The translations under genes were made by a program, and so were the position numbers. DNA of 23,337 nt, taken from Monoraphidium neglectum. Taxonomy: Eukaryota > Chlorophyta > Chlorophyceae > Sphaeropleales > Selenastraceae. Of this stretch, positions 1-10,500 are shown piece after piece. The DNA is taken from the NCBI RefSeq assembly GCF_000611645.1, contig NW_014013032.1:1-23337 (forward strand), in the 5' to 3' direction. Position 1 is the first letter of the stretch, and every line of letters begins with the position of its first letter. A model generated the notes under the pieces. The model saw nothing but the letters and a program-made list of their open reading frames with translations. It searched no databases and was not told the DNA's origin.

Positions 1-22
1 CACACACACACACACACACACA
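1..22. repeat. (CA)n dinucleotide microsatellite
   Basis: Eleven uninterrupted CA units at the left edge. They lie in the intron upstream of the first visible SAS-6 exon, whose acceptor is at 67-68. The tract may continue beyond the window, so its full length is unknown. Confidence 0.95.
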
Positions 23-68
23 ACGCATGCGCACTCACACGCTCATACGTGCACGTCATCACGCGCAG

Positions 69-1041
69 CTGTCCCTGGAGGGCGCGCGCCAGGAGGCCTC
101 CTCCCTGGCGGCGGACAACGCGGAGCTGCGGGCCAAGCTGGACGAGAGCCGCGCGCAGCTGCAGAGCAACGAGCAGATGATCCGGTGGCTCAACCAGCAG
201 GTCACCGACGCGCAGCTGCAGGTGGGGGGCTGTGGGGTTTGGGGTTTGAGGGGTTGTGTGGGCAACAGCCGTTGGGGGCAGCAGTGCACCCCTGGTGCAG
301 CTTGTGGGGGGGGGCCAAGGGGGGCGCGCTGGGGCAGTGGGGGCTGGGAGGGCAGCCAGAGGGGGGCTGAGAAGGGGGAGTGGCCTAGGGGCCCGACCTC
401 GCGCGCCAGTGGGGGGTGAGGGGATGGCCGGCCCCAACGGCTTCGCTGGTCTCAGGTTGCGAGGCGTCCATGGGTCGCGCAGCAGGGGAAAGCCTGGCCC
501 AACAAAGCTAGGGCGCCTATACGGAGGTTTGCCAGGCGCAGCCGCGGCCCCCAAGCCGCGCCCGGCTCAGACACTGGATGCCGCACGCCTTGACCCCGGT
601 TAACTGTCACCTGTCACCCGCCTACCGCCGTTTTGCTAGGTCAGCACGGTCCCGGGCTCGCGCTACCAGTTCCGCCCCACAGGCGCCGTGTCCACCGCGA
701 CGCACCCCGCCGCGGCCCTCCTGCCCGGCGGGCTTGGCGGCCTCTCCGCCGGCGGCGCCGGCTATGCGCGCGCGAGCAGCAGAAGCCCCGCGGCAGGGGC
801 TGCCGTGGGCAAGGCATCGTTCGCGGCGAGCAGCGCCACAAAGCAGCAGCTGCCCTCGCAGCGCCACCCGTCGCCGCAGCATCACAACGTGTCGTCGCTG
901 GGCTTCTCCCCGCAGACGGCGTCCCTGCCGCCGCCGGGGCGCGGGGGCGGCGCGCGGGGCGGGTACGGTTATGGGGCGGGCGGCAGCGTCGGCGGCGGCC
1001 TGTCTCCAGAGCGGGGGGCGGGCGAGTACGTCTATGCGTGA
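69..1041 (+). CDS. SAS6: SAS-6-like centriole cartwheel protein, C-terminal part (5' end outside window)
   Basis: SAS-6 dimers build the nine-fold cartwheel hub of centrioles and basal bodies through an N-terminal head and a long coiled coil. Two exons are seen. Exon 69-221 follows an AG acceptor at 67-68 and ends before GTGGGG; exon 640-1041 follows TTTTGCTAG and ends in TGA (1039-1041). Both junctions are phase 0. The first exon encodes 51 residues of heptad-like coiled coil (ASSLAADNAELRAKLDESRA) ending in NEQMIRWLNQQVTDAQLQ, which resembles the conserved WLNKQ-type end of the SAS-6 coiled coil. The second encodes PGSRYQFRP and then a low-complexity Ser/Gly/Ala/Pro tail, as is common in SAS-6 C-termini. 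The head domain is not in the window, so the name rests on the coiled-coil end and the downstream motif. Another centrosomal coiled-coil protein remains possible. The 222-639 intron is very G-rich. Confidence 0.72.
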
Positions 1042-1665
1042 TGTGACCTTGGGACCTGGACGCACAACAAGTGCGTGGTGGTTTCGTTGTTTCGCTTCTG
1101 CGCGGCGTATGCACCTTTTTGTCGGCTGTGGCATGAAGGTGGCCATGAGGGGCCAGAAGCCGCCGTCACCGCCACCCGGGCTGGTCATGGCAGAGCGCGC
1201 CGCCCTCTGTTCCGGCCGTTTGGGTTCAGACGGTCGGGGCCCAGGCGTGCGAACACGCACGTGCCCTCTCGCGCCCGCAGTTGCACGCGTCGCGTGATCA
1301 TTGCGCGCGCATGGCGCCGCCCCGGCACTAGTTTGACCTGAGAAGACGCTCTGGCCTTGTCGCTCTGACGCTGTTACGAATGAGCCGCGCTGTTGACCGA
1401 CCTCACCCTGGCCTAGCCTTTGACTTGACATGACTCAACCCGACGTGCATCATCCGTGCTGTGACCAAGCCCTCGCTGGCTCTTTGCTGTTGGAACAGGA
1501 CTTGATTCCCTTCACAATTATCAACCTCGCTTGTGTGGCGGGCAGGGCTGAAACGCCTCTCGCAGGTGCCTTGCCGGCAAGGCGGGCGGGGGCGGGCAGG
1601 TGTGCTTACACGGCGCCCACCCTGCGGCTGACATATACATGGTGAGGGCCACAGGCCATCAATAT

Positions 1666-1670
1666 TGTAA
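1666..1670 (+). promoter_or_regulatory. Candidate TGTAA polyadenylation signal for the SAS-6-like gene
   Basis: TGTAA is the usual near-upstream polyadenylation element of chlorophyte nuclear genes. This copy lies about 625 bases after the stop at 1041. It would give a 3' UTR that ends just before the signal of the converging patatin gene. A five-base motif occurs by chance, so support comes mainly from its position. Confidence 0.4.
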
Positions 1671-1849
1671 GGAGGAGGCCGCGCACCACGCGTATTGTGT
1701 TGGGAGTGGGGCCGGAAATGGTCCGGGCACCGTGGTTATCATTGCAGTGTATGGTGGCGCGAGCGGCCGCGCAGCACTCCACGGCGCTGACACCCGGCGT
1801 CGGGTCCCTGGCTGCTGGTGAGCGTGGTCCCAGCGCCCTACTCGAAAAA

Positions 1850-1854
1850 TTACA
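1850..1854 (-). promoter_or_regulatory. Candidate TGTAA polyadenylation signal for patatin-like gene A
   Basis: TTACA on the + strand reads TGTAA on the minus strand, about 640 bases after the stop of gene A at 2495. With the + strand signal at 1666 it leaves a short gap between two convergent transcripts. Confidence 0.4.
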
Positions 1855-2494
1855 TTGGCCGGAGCGGCCACAAAAGTGTGGCGCGCAGCCTGCCTTGACA
1901 GCAGTTCCGTCTAGCCGCGCCGTCTCGGCGCGCTGGTTCAGAAACCAAGGAGGTTGGTGTGGTTCAGATCATCAAGTCCACGTCAAAGCGTCTGCATTGT
2001 GCCTGTCGCAGTGGATGGCGCGTCGCATCGCGCAGAGGCGCGGAAGGCGCATGGCCCCACGCTCAAAGGCCACCCCACACAGGCGGGAGGGGGTTGAGGG
2101 GCACCGCCCCACCCAAATCCGCCGTGCGCAAAAGCGAGTGTTGGCGCAGTCTCAGCGCGTTGCTCAGGGGCTAAGGGCGTCAATTATTCTGTCGGCAGGC
2201 CAGCGCTCGCAAGCGCGGGCGGGGCGGCGACGTCAAGTTGCGCATTCGGACACACACCAGACGGTCGCACGAATAGGATCACAAATGTGGATCTGGAGGG
2301 TTTGAATCTTATTGAGTCTCCTAATAGCATGTCAGCAGCGCCTGGCAAGCTCTTGGTTGGTGAGAATCATGCCCCACGTGTCTTGCCTCCTGGTACAAGC
2401 AGGCCGGGCTGCTTTGCTACTGACCGGCCTCGGCTGAGCTGCCGACGGCGCGGCAGCCGCACTGGCCCGCCTCCGGCCGGCCACTGCCGGGCGC

Positions 2495-5264
2495 TCACCG
2501 CCGGCTGCCAGTGGGCGGCAGCAGCCCCTGCTCGCGTGCCCAGCTGGTGGCGTCGTCCGCCCCCATCTTGACGATGATGTCGATCTCGTCCGGGGTTGGG
2601 GGGATGATCATCATCAGGAGCCACTCCCAGATGCTGTAGGGGTTCTTGTTGTACTTTCCTGGAAGAAGCAGTGTCGCACAATGGCGGGGTGGCCGGGTAG
2701 TTTTGAGGCACAGGTATGGCTTGGGGGCCAGGGGAGGGGGTAGCATGCTGAGGGCCCAACCATTTGCTTGAACCATTCCTACATCCTGCCCACTTATAGC
2801 AAACGCCTGCTGCGTACACTAGGTCCCTCCGACACGAGAGCATGCGGACCAAAATATGCACGTGCAGATGCGTGCACACACGCACGACTGCACACGTGTT
2901 CCCATCCGCACCTAACCGTACCACCCCACCCCCACACGCACGCAAGCGCAGGGTGGTCTTGAGTTAGCCACACAATGCAGGATCTCACAATCTCCCACCT
3001 GGGTAAATGTGAACATCAGGCCCAGGGTTGACTGCTGAGAGGTAGGCCACGGTCCCCAGGACCACCTCGTCAACTTTGTAACTTGTGACCTGGGGGTGAC
3101 ATATTGTTTATTTTGGGGCGGGTGAAGGTGGGTGCAAGGAAGCAGGGGTTGCGTGTGAGCCTGTTCAGGAGTCATAAATTGTGATCCAAGGGTATGGCGG
3201 CAGTCAGGGGCATGGTGCTCAAGGGACAAATGTGGGCTGCAAGAAGCGTGGGCAGCCGCAGCTTGTGTTGCTCATGAGGGTTGGAACACGGTTAGGCCGA
3301 AAGGCCACGCATAAACTCAGGGGGGCGGCGACGATCCTGCCTCACGTGCTTGCCTGCACAAACGCACTCGCCTGTACCCCTGCAAACCACAAGCGCGGCG
3401 CGCATGATAAATTGCCGCCCCGCACCCGCACGCACCTTGTTCTTGAGCATCACGTTCTGGATGAACGCCATGGGGTGCGCCCCCAGCGTGGAGCTCAGCG
3501 CGCGCCTCAAGACGCGGTTGGTGTAGGGCTCGTTCAGGCTGTCAAGCAGCTCCCGGAAGTTGAGGGGCGGCAGGACCGACGCGGTGACACAGAACGTCAC
3601 GTTTGGGGGGCACGGCAGCGCGCGGCGGAAGCCGCCGTCTGCGGTGCGTGTGTTGCGGATGTTGGGAGGACAGACCCAGCCTGAGGTTTCAGGGCAGGAT
3701 GTAGCTCCGCACGGCAAGAACACCATTTGTGATTATCTATTCGCGGCGCACGGCCCTTTCAGGTGGTCACTCCCCTCTTGCAGTGCTCACCGTATGACCT
3801 CACGCCCCTGAACGGGCGTGTCATCGCAGGGCCGGACCACATCGGCACTGGGGGGTGAGGCGAGTCAGCGTGGCGCGAGTAAGGCACAGCACGCCAGAGC
3901 CGGCACCTGGGTCAATGCTGTTCTAAAAGGCACATGCAAAGCAGCAAAACCAGCCACTGTCCGGCCAAGCCCTCTCCACTTATTGCAACAGTTTCGGCAT
4001 AATGTCGAGGTTTGCCCATGCAAGTCCCAAAACAGTGCTGCTAGCCAACCCTTGGACCGCCTGCGCCACTCCTGCCAATGGAGTGCGACGCGCGGCGCCG
4101 CTCACGATAAACGCCGGTGCGGATAGCTTGCGCCAGGTCGTCCCTGCTGTCGTAGGTGTTGGTCCAGTTGCCGACTGGGACGCCCTTCTCGTTGGGGTTG
4201 GCAAAAAGGATGTAGGCCGTGCCATTCACCTGCAACGAGGACGGGTCCACCAGGCGGTACAGAGGGGTGCATGGGGTGATGCTAGGTTGCCAAACACATG
4301 TGAGCATCTCCTGGGAAACAAGCGCTGCGGTGGCCTGTGCCAGATGCTTCCTCTCAAGGTGTGCCCCTCGCCCTCGGTCAGTCACCCCGCTGTCGCTGCT
4401 CGCCCTTGCACACAGGCCTCCCTTGCCCATTGCGTCGCTTGTCTGCGTGGGCCCTCTAAAACAATGGTCCCGCAGAGTTTGCCCGGCCTCGCCCCACCGC
4501 GGCGCCCCGCGCGCCGCGCGCGCCGCGGCTCACGATGTTGGCTGCGTCCGGCGGCAGCAGCTGCTCCACCACCCTGGAGACCTCTGAGTCCAGTATCCCC
4601 GCGCAGTTGTTTTTCGCGCGGCAGCGCGTCACAAACTCCTTCCCAACCGCCAGGAACTTGTCGTGGCCGACGATCCCAAAGTCCGGGGCGCAGCCGATTA
4701 TGCCGCCGCTGGTGCCCGCGACGCGCGTCTCCCCTGGCTTGATGACCCCGAGCTGCTGCAGCACCTTGGACACGCCGATGAAATAGAACAGGAGGAGGCT
4801 GCGGGTTTTCGGGGTTGATGTGATTGAATTCAAGGTGAGTTGGGGTGAGCGGGGGGGGGGGGTGAGGACAGTATGTGGGCGTCACCATGCAGTGGATGAG
4901 GGATGGGGAATAGGGCCTGGCACCGGAAGCGTCGGGGGCTGCAGGAAAAGAGAACGGGCAGCTGCGATGATTCGTGACAGTGCAAATGCACAGGCTTTGT
5001 CTCACTGTGTTGCCCAGTACCTGACAGACGGTCAGGCGGGACAAGGCTTTGCGCAACGGGCAGTGCGGAGCAGCGCCACGACTGATTCATCGCGCTACCC
5101 CGTGCACCTCACCCTGAGCCACTGTAGCCCACTCCAAGGGTGTTATTCTTCACTGCCACTTCGATGGACGTGGTATTGAGCCACAAGGGGGGCAGCGGCC
5201 CCGGCGGAAACATGGTGTCGAACGCTCCCTTCGCATCATGGGCGAAAGCTCCCACATCAGCCAT
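2495..5264 (-). CDS. Patatin-like phospholipase/acyl hydrolase (gene A), 7 exons, 351 aa
   Basis: Patatin-like proteins hydrolyse acyl esters of phospholipids, galactolipids or triacylglycerol with a Ser-Asp dyad. Exons in coding order: 5264-5113, 4798-4534, 4229-4106, 3847-3791, 3638-3436, 3089-2999, 2658-2495. All splice sites are GT-AG, phases agree, and the coding length is 1056 bases. Residues 46-51 (GYSGSG) form the oxyanion-hole glycine motif. IGVSKVLQQLGV follows, then the nucleophile elbow GTSGG with Ser81. YDGGF carries the catalytic Asp200. The C-terminus has a hydrophobic WEWLLMMII stretch and an acidic helix-like end (PPTPDEIDIIVKMG). The ATG at 5264 is chosen because exon 1 aligns with exon 1 of gene C and supplies the GxGxG motif. 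No signal peptide is evident. The gene shares four intron positions with gene C but has fused its exons 2-3 and part of exon 4. The true lipid substrate cannot be read from the sequence. Confidence 0.88.
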
Positions 5265-6124
5265 CTCTAATCAAGAATAATATGACCTTGATTCAGATAA
5301 TGTGACACCAAGCACCGCACGGCCTCTAGAGACGCTGCCCCCGGCTCGAGTGCCCTCACGCAGAGCTGTGCAGGCCTCGCATGTGCAGCAGCGCGACGAA
5401 CTCCACTAGATAAAGGCTTGCCGTGATGATACTGTACAAATTGCTCAAATGAAGACGAGGGCGGGCGAAACAGAGTGCTGGACCCTCACGCAGAGCCTGT
5501 GGCACTCCCCGGTTCGGCACTCCCCGTTGTGAAAAACGGGAGCGTGTAAGCACGCAGCGATTAACGGAAATTCATCCTCATTGATATGTGGTCGCATCAG
5601 CAATCATGCCGTTTACCAGGCCTCCCATCTGGGAGGTTTCAAAGGGGTTGCATTTGCAGCTGCCGCCGCATGCCTGTCTTCGGCACCCACCCTGCCGCCT
5701 TCAACATGTTTGTGAGACTTGGAGTTGCACATTGCGGCAATAAAAGACAGGGCTTGACGCATAAGGTTGCATTTTGCTCTTTGATTTGAGCAGCCACGCA
5801 CCCTCAGTCGCAAGCAACACAATTGTGGGGGCAGTGCACACGCGCTGCTTAGACTCAATCCCAGGGTGGAAATCACTTATCATTTCAGCCTCTAAGCGTA
5901 TGCAACAAATTTTAGCCTCTAAGCGTATGTAACAACATAGTGGTACTGGTAAACACTCACACACATGCAAGGGCCCACACAATAACATGCATGAAATGAA
6001 ACCAAACAGATAGAGCAACTGTCAGACTGCCAACTAACCGCATAGCCTAGACTAACAAGGCAGCTCGCGGCACGACCTCTACAGCTGGGGCTGCCTCACA
6101 CATTGCAAGCGCGCATCATAATGC
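5265..6124. other. Intergenic stretch upstream of patatin gene A; no gene seen
   Basis: It should hold the promoter and 5' UTR of gene A at its left end (an AT-rich run near 5266-5290). It also has a 14-base direct repeat, CCCTCACGCAGAGC, at 5353-5366 and 5483-5496, and the 11-mer GGCACTCCCCG at 5501-5511 and 5516-5526. The open frames are short and match no family I know. The region is visibly more AT-rich than the genes. Confidence 0.6.
5883..5936. repeat. 27-bp tandem duplication (two copies)
   Basis: Two adjacent 27-base units, 5883-5909 and 5910-5936, share the core AGCCTCTAAGCGTATG followed by C/T and AACAA. They differ at only a few positions, which points to a recent local duplication. 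No link to a gene is visible. Confidence 0.85.
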
Positions 6125-6363
6125 TCACAGCAATTGTTGGCGGCCGCTGCACAAGTTACTGTGCATGAGCAAGTGCACAACCCACCACACCGCGACGTGG
6201 CACTGCGCGCTAGCCTTGCAGTCACTGGTTCGGTTGTGAAGCGAAGCACCGGGCGGCAGCAGCCCCATCCTCTTTCCCCAGGAGTAGGCATCCTGCACAC
6301 CCATTTGCACCATTCGGTCGATGTGGTCGTTGGTGGGAGGCATCAAAGGCGCGGCGCCTATGG
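6125..6363 (-). pseudogene. Orphan terminal-exon fragment of a patatin-like gene (or alternative last exon)
   Basis: The frame ends in a stop at 6125-6127. Between 6346 and 6248 it encodes PPTNDHIDRMVQMG, then QDAYSWGKRMGLLPPG. By direct comparison 18 of 31 residues match the C-terminus of gene A and 17 of 31 match the start of the last exon of gene C. I found no patatin core exons (GxGxG, GxSxG or DG motifs) in the 1.2 kb upstream, so this looks like the remnant of a third tandem copy. An acceptor-like CCATAG just before 6357 is in phase 1. That does not fit the phase-0 intron before the last exon of gene C, but it would fit the YPG junction used by both intact genes. An alternative 3' exon of gene C is therefore not excluded. 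The tail after the homologous block (to 6128) shows no recognisable feature. Confidence 0.6.
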
Positions 6364-7543
6364 CGCAGGGCCTCGGCGCCGCTAGCCTTTTGACAAGAGA
6401 GCCCCATACCAGACAACACTGATCATACGTTTTGGTCTGTGCCATCCGACGCAAGTTGCTACCTTCCCCACCATGAGCAAGCTGTGATCCGGCAAACATT
6501 TTAGCTATGCAGGCTGGCATTCTTTTGAATAGAGCCACCGCCAGCATGCCTGTCGTTTATGCGGTCATGGACATCCAATGGACATCTGAAGAACCAATGT
6601 CAGGCTTCACACCACCCGGCATTCAGTTTCACTATGTTTGTCTGTATGAGGGTGAGATCCCGCTATAATCTTGAGACCCACCACCAACCAGCCCAACAGG
6701 TTAACAGGTCTTAGGGTCACTGAGGGTACCCATGCCGCACATATTCCAGTGGCGGGGCCCATGTGCATGCCAAAAAATGCGCTAGGAGCAATAAACAGAG
6801 ACGCAGAATTGGACACGTCAATAGGGTAGAATTCGCACGTCACCATCCAAGAATGATCGACCCACTTGCAGTGCACACAAAGGCGCACAATATGCTTGCC
6901 CAAAGGGCGGCATACATGTACATGTGAGGGGCTGATTGTTGATGTGCAGGTACGGATGTTGGTGCGGGTGGTACATCTAGTCGCTGCACTCAAAATTGCG
7001 AACCAATACATTATTAATGTTGGATGGATATGGGCATGACATTGGCAGTGTTCGTTGGCACGCACACCATTGAGGCAAACCAGTGTGCCTTGTGAACTAC
7101 AAATGGCACCCGCCGCAAGCACCACAGGGTCAAGCACGGGGAAGTGCCCTGCATGGGCAACCTCACGCAGCGCACAATGGAGAAGGAAGGCCTGCGGGTC
7201 AAAGCTGCGCTGATGGCGCATGGTGCGCCGCTCGCCGCGCATTTGCTGCCCTAGAAGACCATTTGCATTGCCCCAACCAAGTGCTTGAGCGCCTTCCCAG
7301 CTGCCTTGTCTCGCTCCCTGCCGCACACGCCACTCTTGCCCCCTCACAAGTCGCCGTTCAAGCCGATCCGCCAAAACCAATCACCGACCCCCTCTCAAGC
7401 GCACACAACGTGATTGCAGGCCGCCTGAAACATATATGGTGGGCAATCAGCAGCTGGGGCTTGCAGGAGCGCAGCAGCTTCGCTCCTACCGACACCCAGC
7501 ACGGCCGGCTGCCCTGCGTCACCGCGCATCAGCCGCCACTGCC
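6364..7543. other. Intergenic or 3' UTR region of patatin gene C; no gene supported
   Basis: The 3' UTR of gene C starts here on the minus strand. No TGTAA signal was found for it. A 257-codon open frame exists on the minus strand (6607-7380), but it is rich in Cys, His and Trp, matches no family I recognise, has no partner exons, and lies just downstream of a transcribed gene on the same strand. I treat it as a chance frame. The stretch around 6560-7060 is AT-richer than the flanking genes. Confidence 0.55.
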
Positions 7544-10500
7544 TCACCCGAGCAGCGCGCCAAGGCTGATTATTGTCTTCGGTTTGGTGGCGCCGACCGT
7601 TGTCACGATACCGCCATGCCTGTTCGTAGGCACTGTCTGGGTGGTAATCGTTGGAATGTACGCCGGAGGCACCGCCGGCTTGGCCGCCTGCGCGTGGGCT
7701 TGACCAGACTCGTGCACCACTTTGGGAGCTGCCGGCTTGGGCAATGACCCGTTGGCCGGCTTGGGCGCTTGCGTGTGCGCCTGGCCAGACTCGTGCACCA
7801 CTTTGGGGGCTGCCGGCTTGAGCGCCGGCTTGGGCGCTTGCATGTGTGCCTGGCCAGACTCGTGCACAGCTTTGGGCGCTGCGGTCTTGGGTGATGTGGG
7901 CGTCTGGCCAGCCGGGCCCTTGCGGGTTGGGGGCACCCAGCCAGACTCTGACACCCGGCCGCCTGGCAGCTTGGGCATGAGGCCATGCTCCCTGGCCCAT
8001 GAGCGTGCGTCTGCCTCGCCCATCCTGACCATCTCGTCGATTTTGTCGTCTGTCGGGGGCGCCTGAGGATGGAGGGCGGTTACGATGAGCCACACCAAGA
8101 GTCGGGGGCAGCACAGCAGCGGGCCGCCAGCTCAGCAGTGCTGTGCATCGTCGTGAGGTTGATTAGTGGGCGCTGAACAGCCAATACACCTGCAGCGCAA
8201 GACTTCCCCAGCACGATTGCTTGTGCCCGAAATCCTTGCAAGTTCATTTGCTCTGTTGGTGCCCTTTGCAGCTCCCATTTTCCCAGACAACTTGGTGTCC
8301 TCAAGCCATTGGCTCAGCTCACCAGGATCATCAGCATCCAGCGCAGCAGGTTGTAGGGGTTTTGATTGTACTTGCCTGAGCGACAATGCGTGATTGGCCA
8401 CAGCTTGGTAGGCTGGCACGGGGCAGCAGGGAAACAGCACACGCAGCCGTATCGACCGACTGCATGCCACCAAATGTCTCAGGTAAAACACAAGCTGATG
8501 TGAACTGCACAGGATGTATGCTAGACCCCAGCTCAGTAAGCCCGTAAAAACCTCTGGGATGCCCACCAGGGTAGATGTCCACGTCCTCTTTTGGCTGGTG
8601 GCTGAAGAACGCGTACCACCCTGCCAACATCTCCGCCATGCTCTGGCCGGGGTGCAGCGCACGGTTCGCCAGCGTCTCCATCACAAACTTGGTGATGCTG
8701 GGGGCGTCGCGGCCAAACGTGCCGTACATGGCATCGTACACCTGCGATTGAAGTGCGGGGTTGGAGGCGTCCACGCCATCGATTTGCTTTAACACCGGCC
8801 ATTGGCGCCTGGCAGGTAATGACGGCACCCAACACACCGCGCGGCCTGGCTCGCAAGCGGGAGTTGAGCCGGGGCCGCTGCGCCCGCCGCCCCTCGGCCG
8901 GCCGGGCAAGCGAGCTCCAGAGCGACAGAGGCCAATGGCGCGGGTCCGCACGTATTTGTCGTTCTTGGAGTCAAGGATATCCTTCCAGACGTCCTGGAAG
9001 GTCCAATCGCAGGGCAGCACCGACACCTTGACGCAGTAGGTGGTGTTGCCGAGGGGGCACGGCAGTGGCGTCCGGAATGCGCCGTCTGCGGGCGACGAGG
9101 GGAGGGGGCCATTTGAGCTGTGAGGTGACTGGCGGGGCAGCAGGAAATCCGAGGGAGCACACGCGACGGCATAACAACAGGCATTCAGCACCGCTACAGC
9201 AAAGCGCAAGACCCGTGCGCATCCGAGTTGGGGGGCAGGATGGTGCTCCCACCGTATCGCTTTTGGCCGCGGAAGCTTGTTGTGATGGTGGGTCCCGACC
9301 ATAGCGGCACTGCATGTTGCGGACACCGCAAGGGTCACGATAGAAATCGGTTGTCAGCTTTGTGGTCCATGCTCGGGGGCCAACTGACCTTCATGCTGTG
9401 GGGCTACTCTTCTGTAGGGCGGGCCCAGAAAATCAGCAGCAACACAATGCATAATGCTCCACAGCGCTCACCGTACACGCCGGTGTACACAGCGTTGATC
9501 ACATCTGCGGGTGCAGCGCAGGTAGCCACATGAGGATTCGCGCGTCAAGCCGCCAGCTTGGCGGGTTGATAGACAGGACACCCCTTAACAGTGACTTGCT
9601 CTCAATGTGTGCTTCCAGACTTAAGCGCCTGCCCGCTGCTGTACCAGCCGCCAAGCATACAATTGCTGCACCACCACACTCACCTCCACCCCCCAATGAG
9701 AAACTGTCAGCTGTCGGTGCCGCTGCCGGCTCCTCTGCTTTCATCGCATGCCTTTGACCTCGGCTGTGCACCGCCCCCAGAACCCCTGCACAGCGCCCGG
9801 CCAACAGCCCTGCCCCTGCGCGCCTTGCCGGCTGGTGTAGTTGACCACGTAGTCGCCCACAGGAAACCCCGCGTAGTTGGGGCTGCTCAGCGCAATGTAG
9901 CCGATGCCGCTGATGCGCTTTGCCGCGTCCTGCGGCATCATCTTCTCCGTCATCTTCCGAACCTTGGGGATTGAGTGCAGTGTTGCGCAGGCGCACGCGC
10001 GTGATGTGGCGGGACCGAGTCACAGGGCGGAACGGGGCCTCCTCTTTGCCTTGTTTCTGCAGGACCACGGCCCCTGGTGCATGACAGCCCACCTCAAGTG
10101 GTGTGTCACCTTGGTGTGCGTGCGTGCGCAAAAGCAGATGCTCACACCGGTCGATTCTAACCCCGCACACCTCTATCCGCCCTGGCCACACATACGAATA
10201 CACACAATCACCTCTTCTCCAAGAATGCCGGCGCAGTTGTTTCTGGCCCGGCAGTTCCTGGCAAACTCCTTCCCGTACTTGATGAACTGGTCGTGGGTGA
10301 CGAACCCATAGTCCACTGCAGCGCTCAGGATGCCTGGGGCACCAAGGCGCGCGTGTGCGGCTATGTGTACAAAAGAGAACCAATGCCGCGACTTTGAAGA
10401 AGGTGTACAGGCTTGTGCATAGAGTGTGCAACAATCCATCTCCTCCCACGCGCTTTCACAACTGCAAGGGTGTCACGTCTGCACAGGCCGCGCACCTGCA

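Noticed and set aside
622..1431. 269-codon open frame on the minus strand opposite the SAS-6 last exon
   Set aside because: It is an Arg/Ala-rich shadow of GC-rich coding sequence, with no domain and no splice partners.
6607..7380. 257-codon open frame on the minus strand
   Set aside because: It shows no recognisable family or motif, has unusual Cys/His/Trp content, and lies in the 3' region of gene C on the same strand. Chance is the simpler reading, though transcripts could change this.
7395..8114. Long alternative frame through the last exon of gene C
   Set aside because: It is a shifted reading of the same repeats. The other frame aligns with gene A (PPTDDKIDEMVRMG) and has proper splice phase.
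8742..8951. Reading straight through intron 7 of gene C
   Set aside because: The frame is open, but it adds Arg/Gly/Pro-rich residues absent from gene A. Removing GTGCGG to CAATCGCAG restores the alignment (DSKNDKY-VYDAMYGTF).
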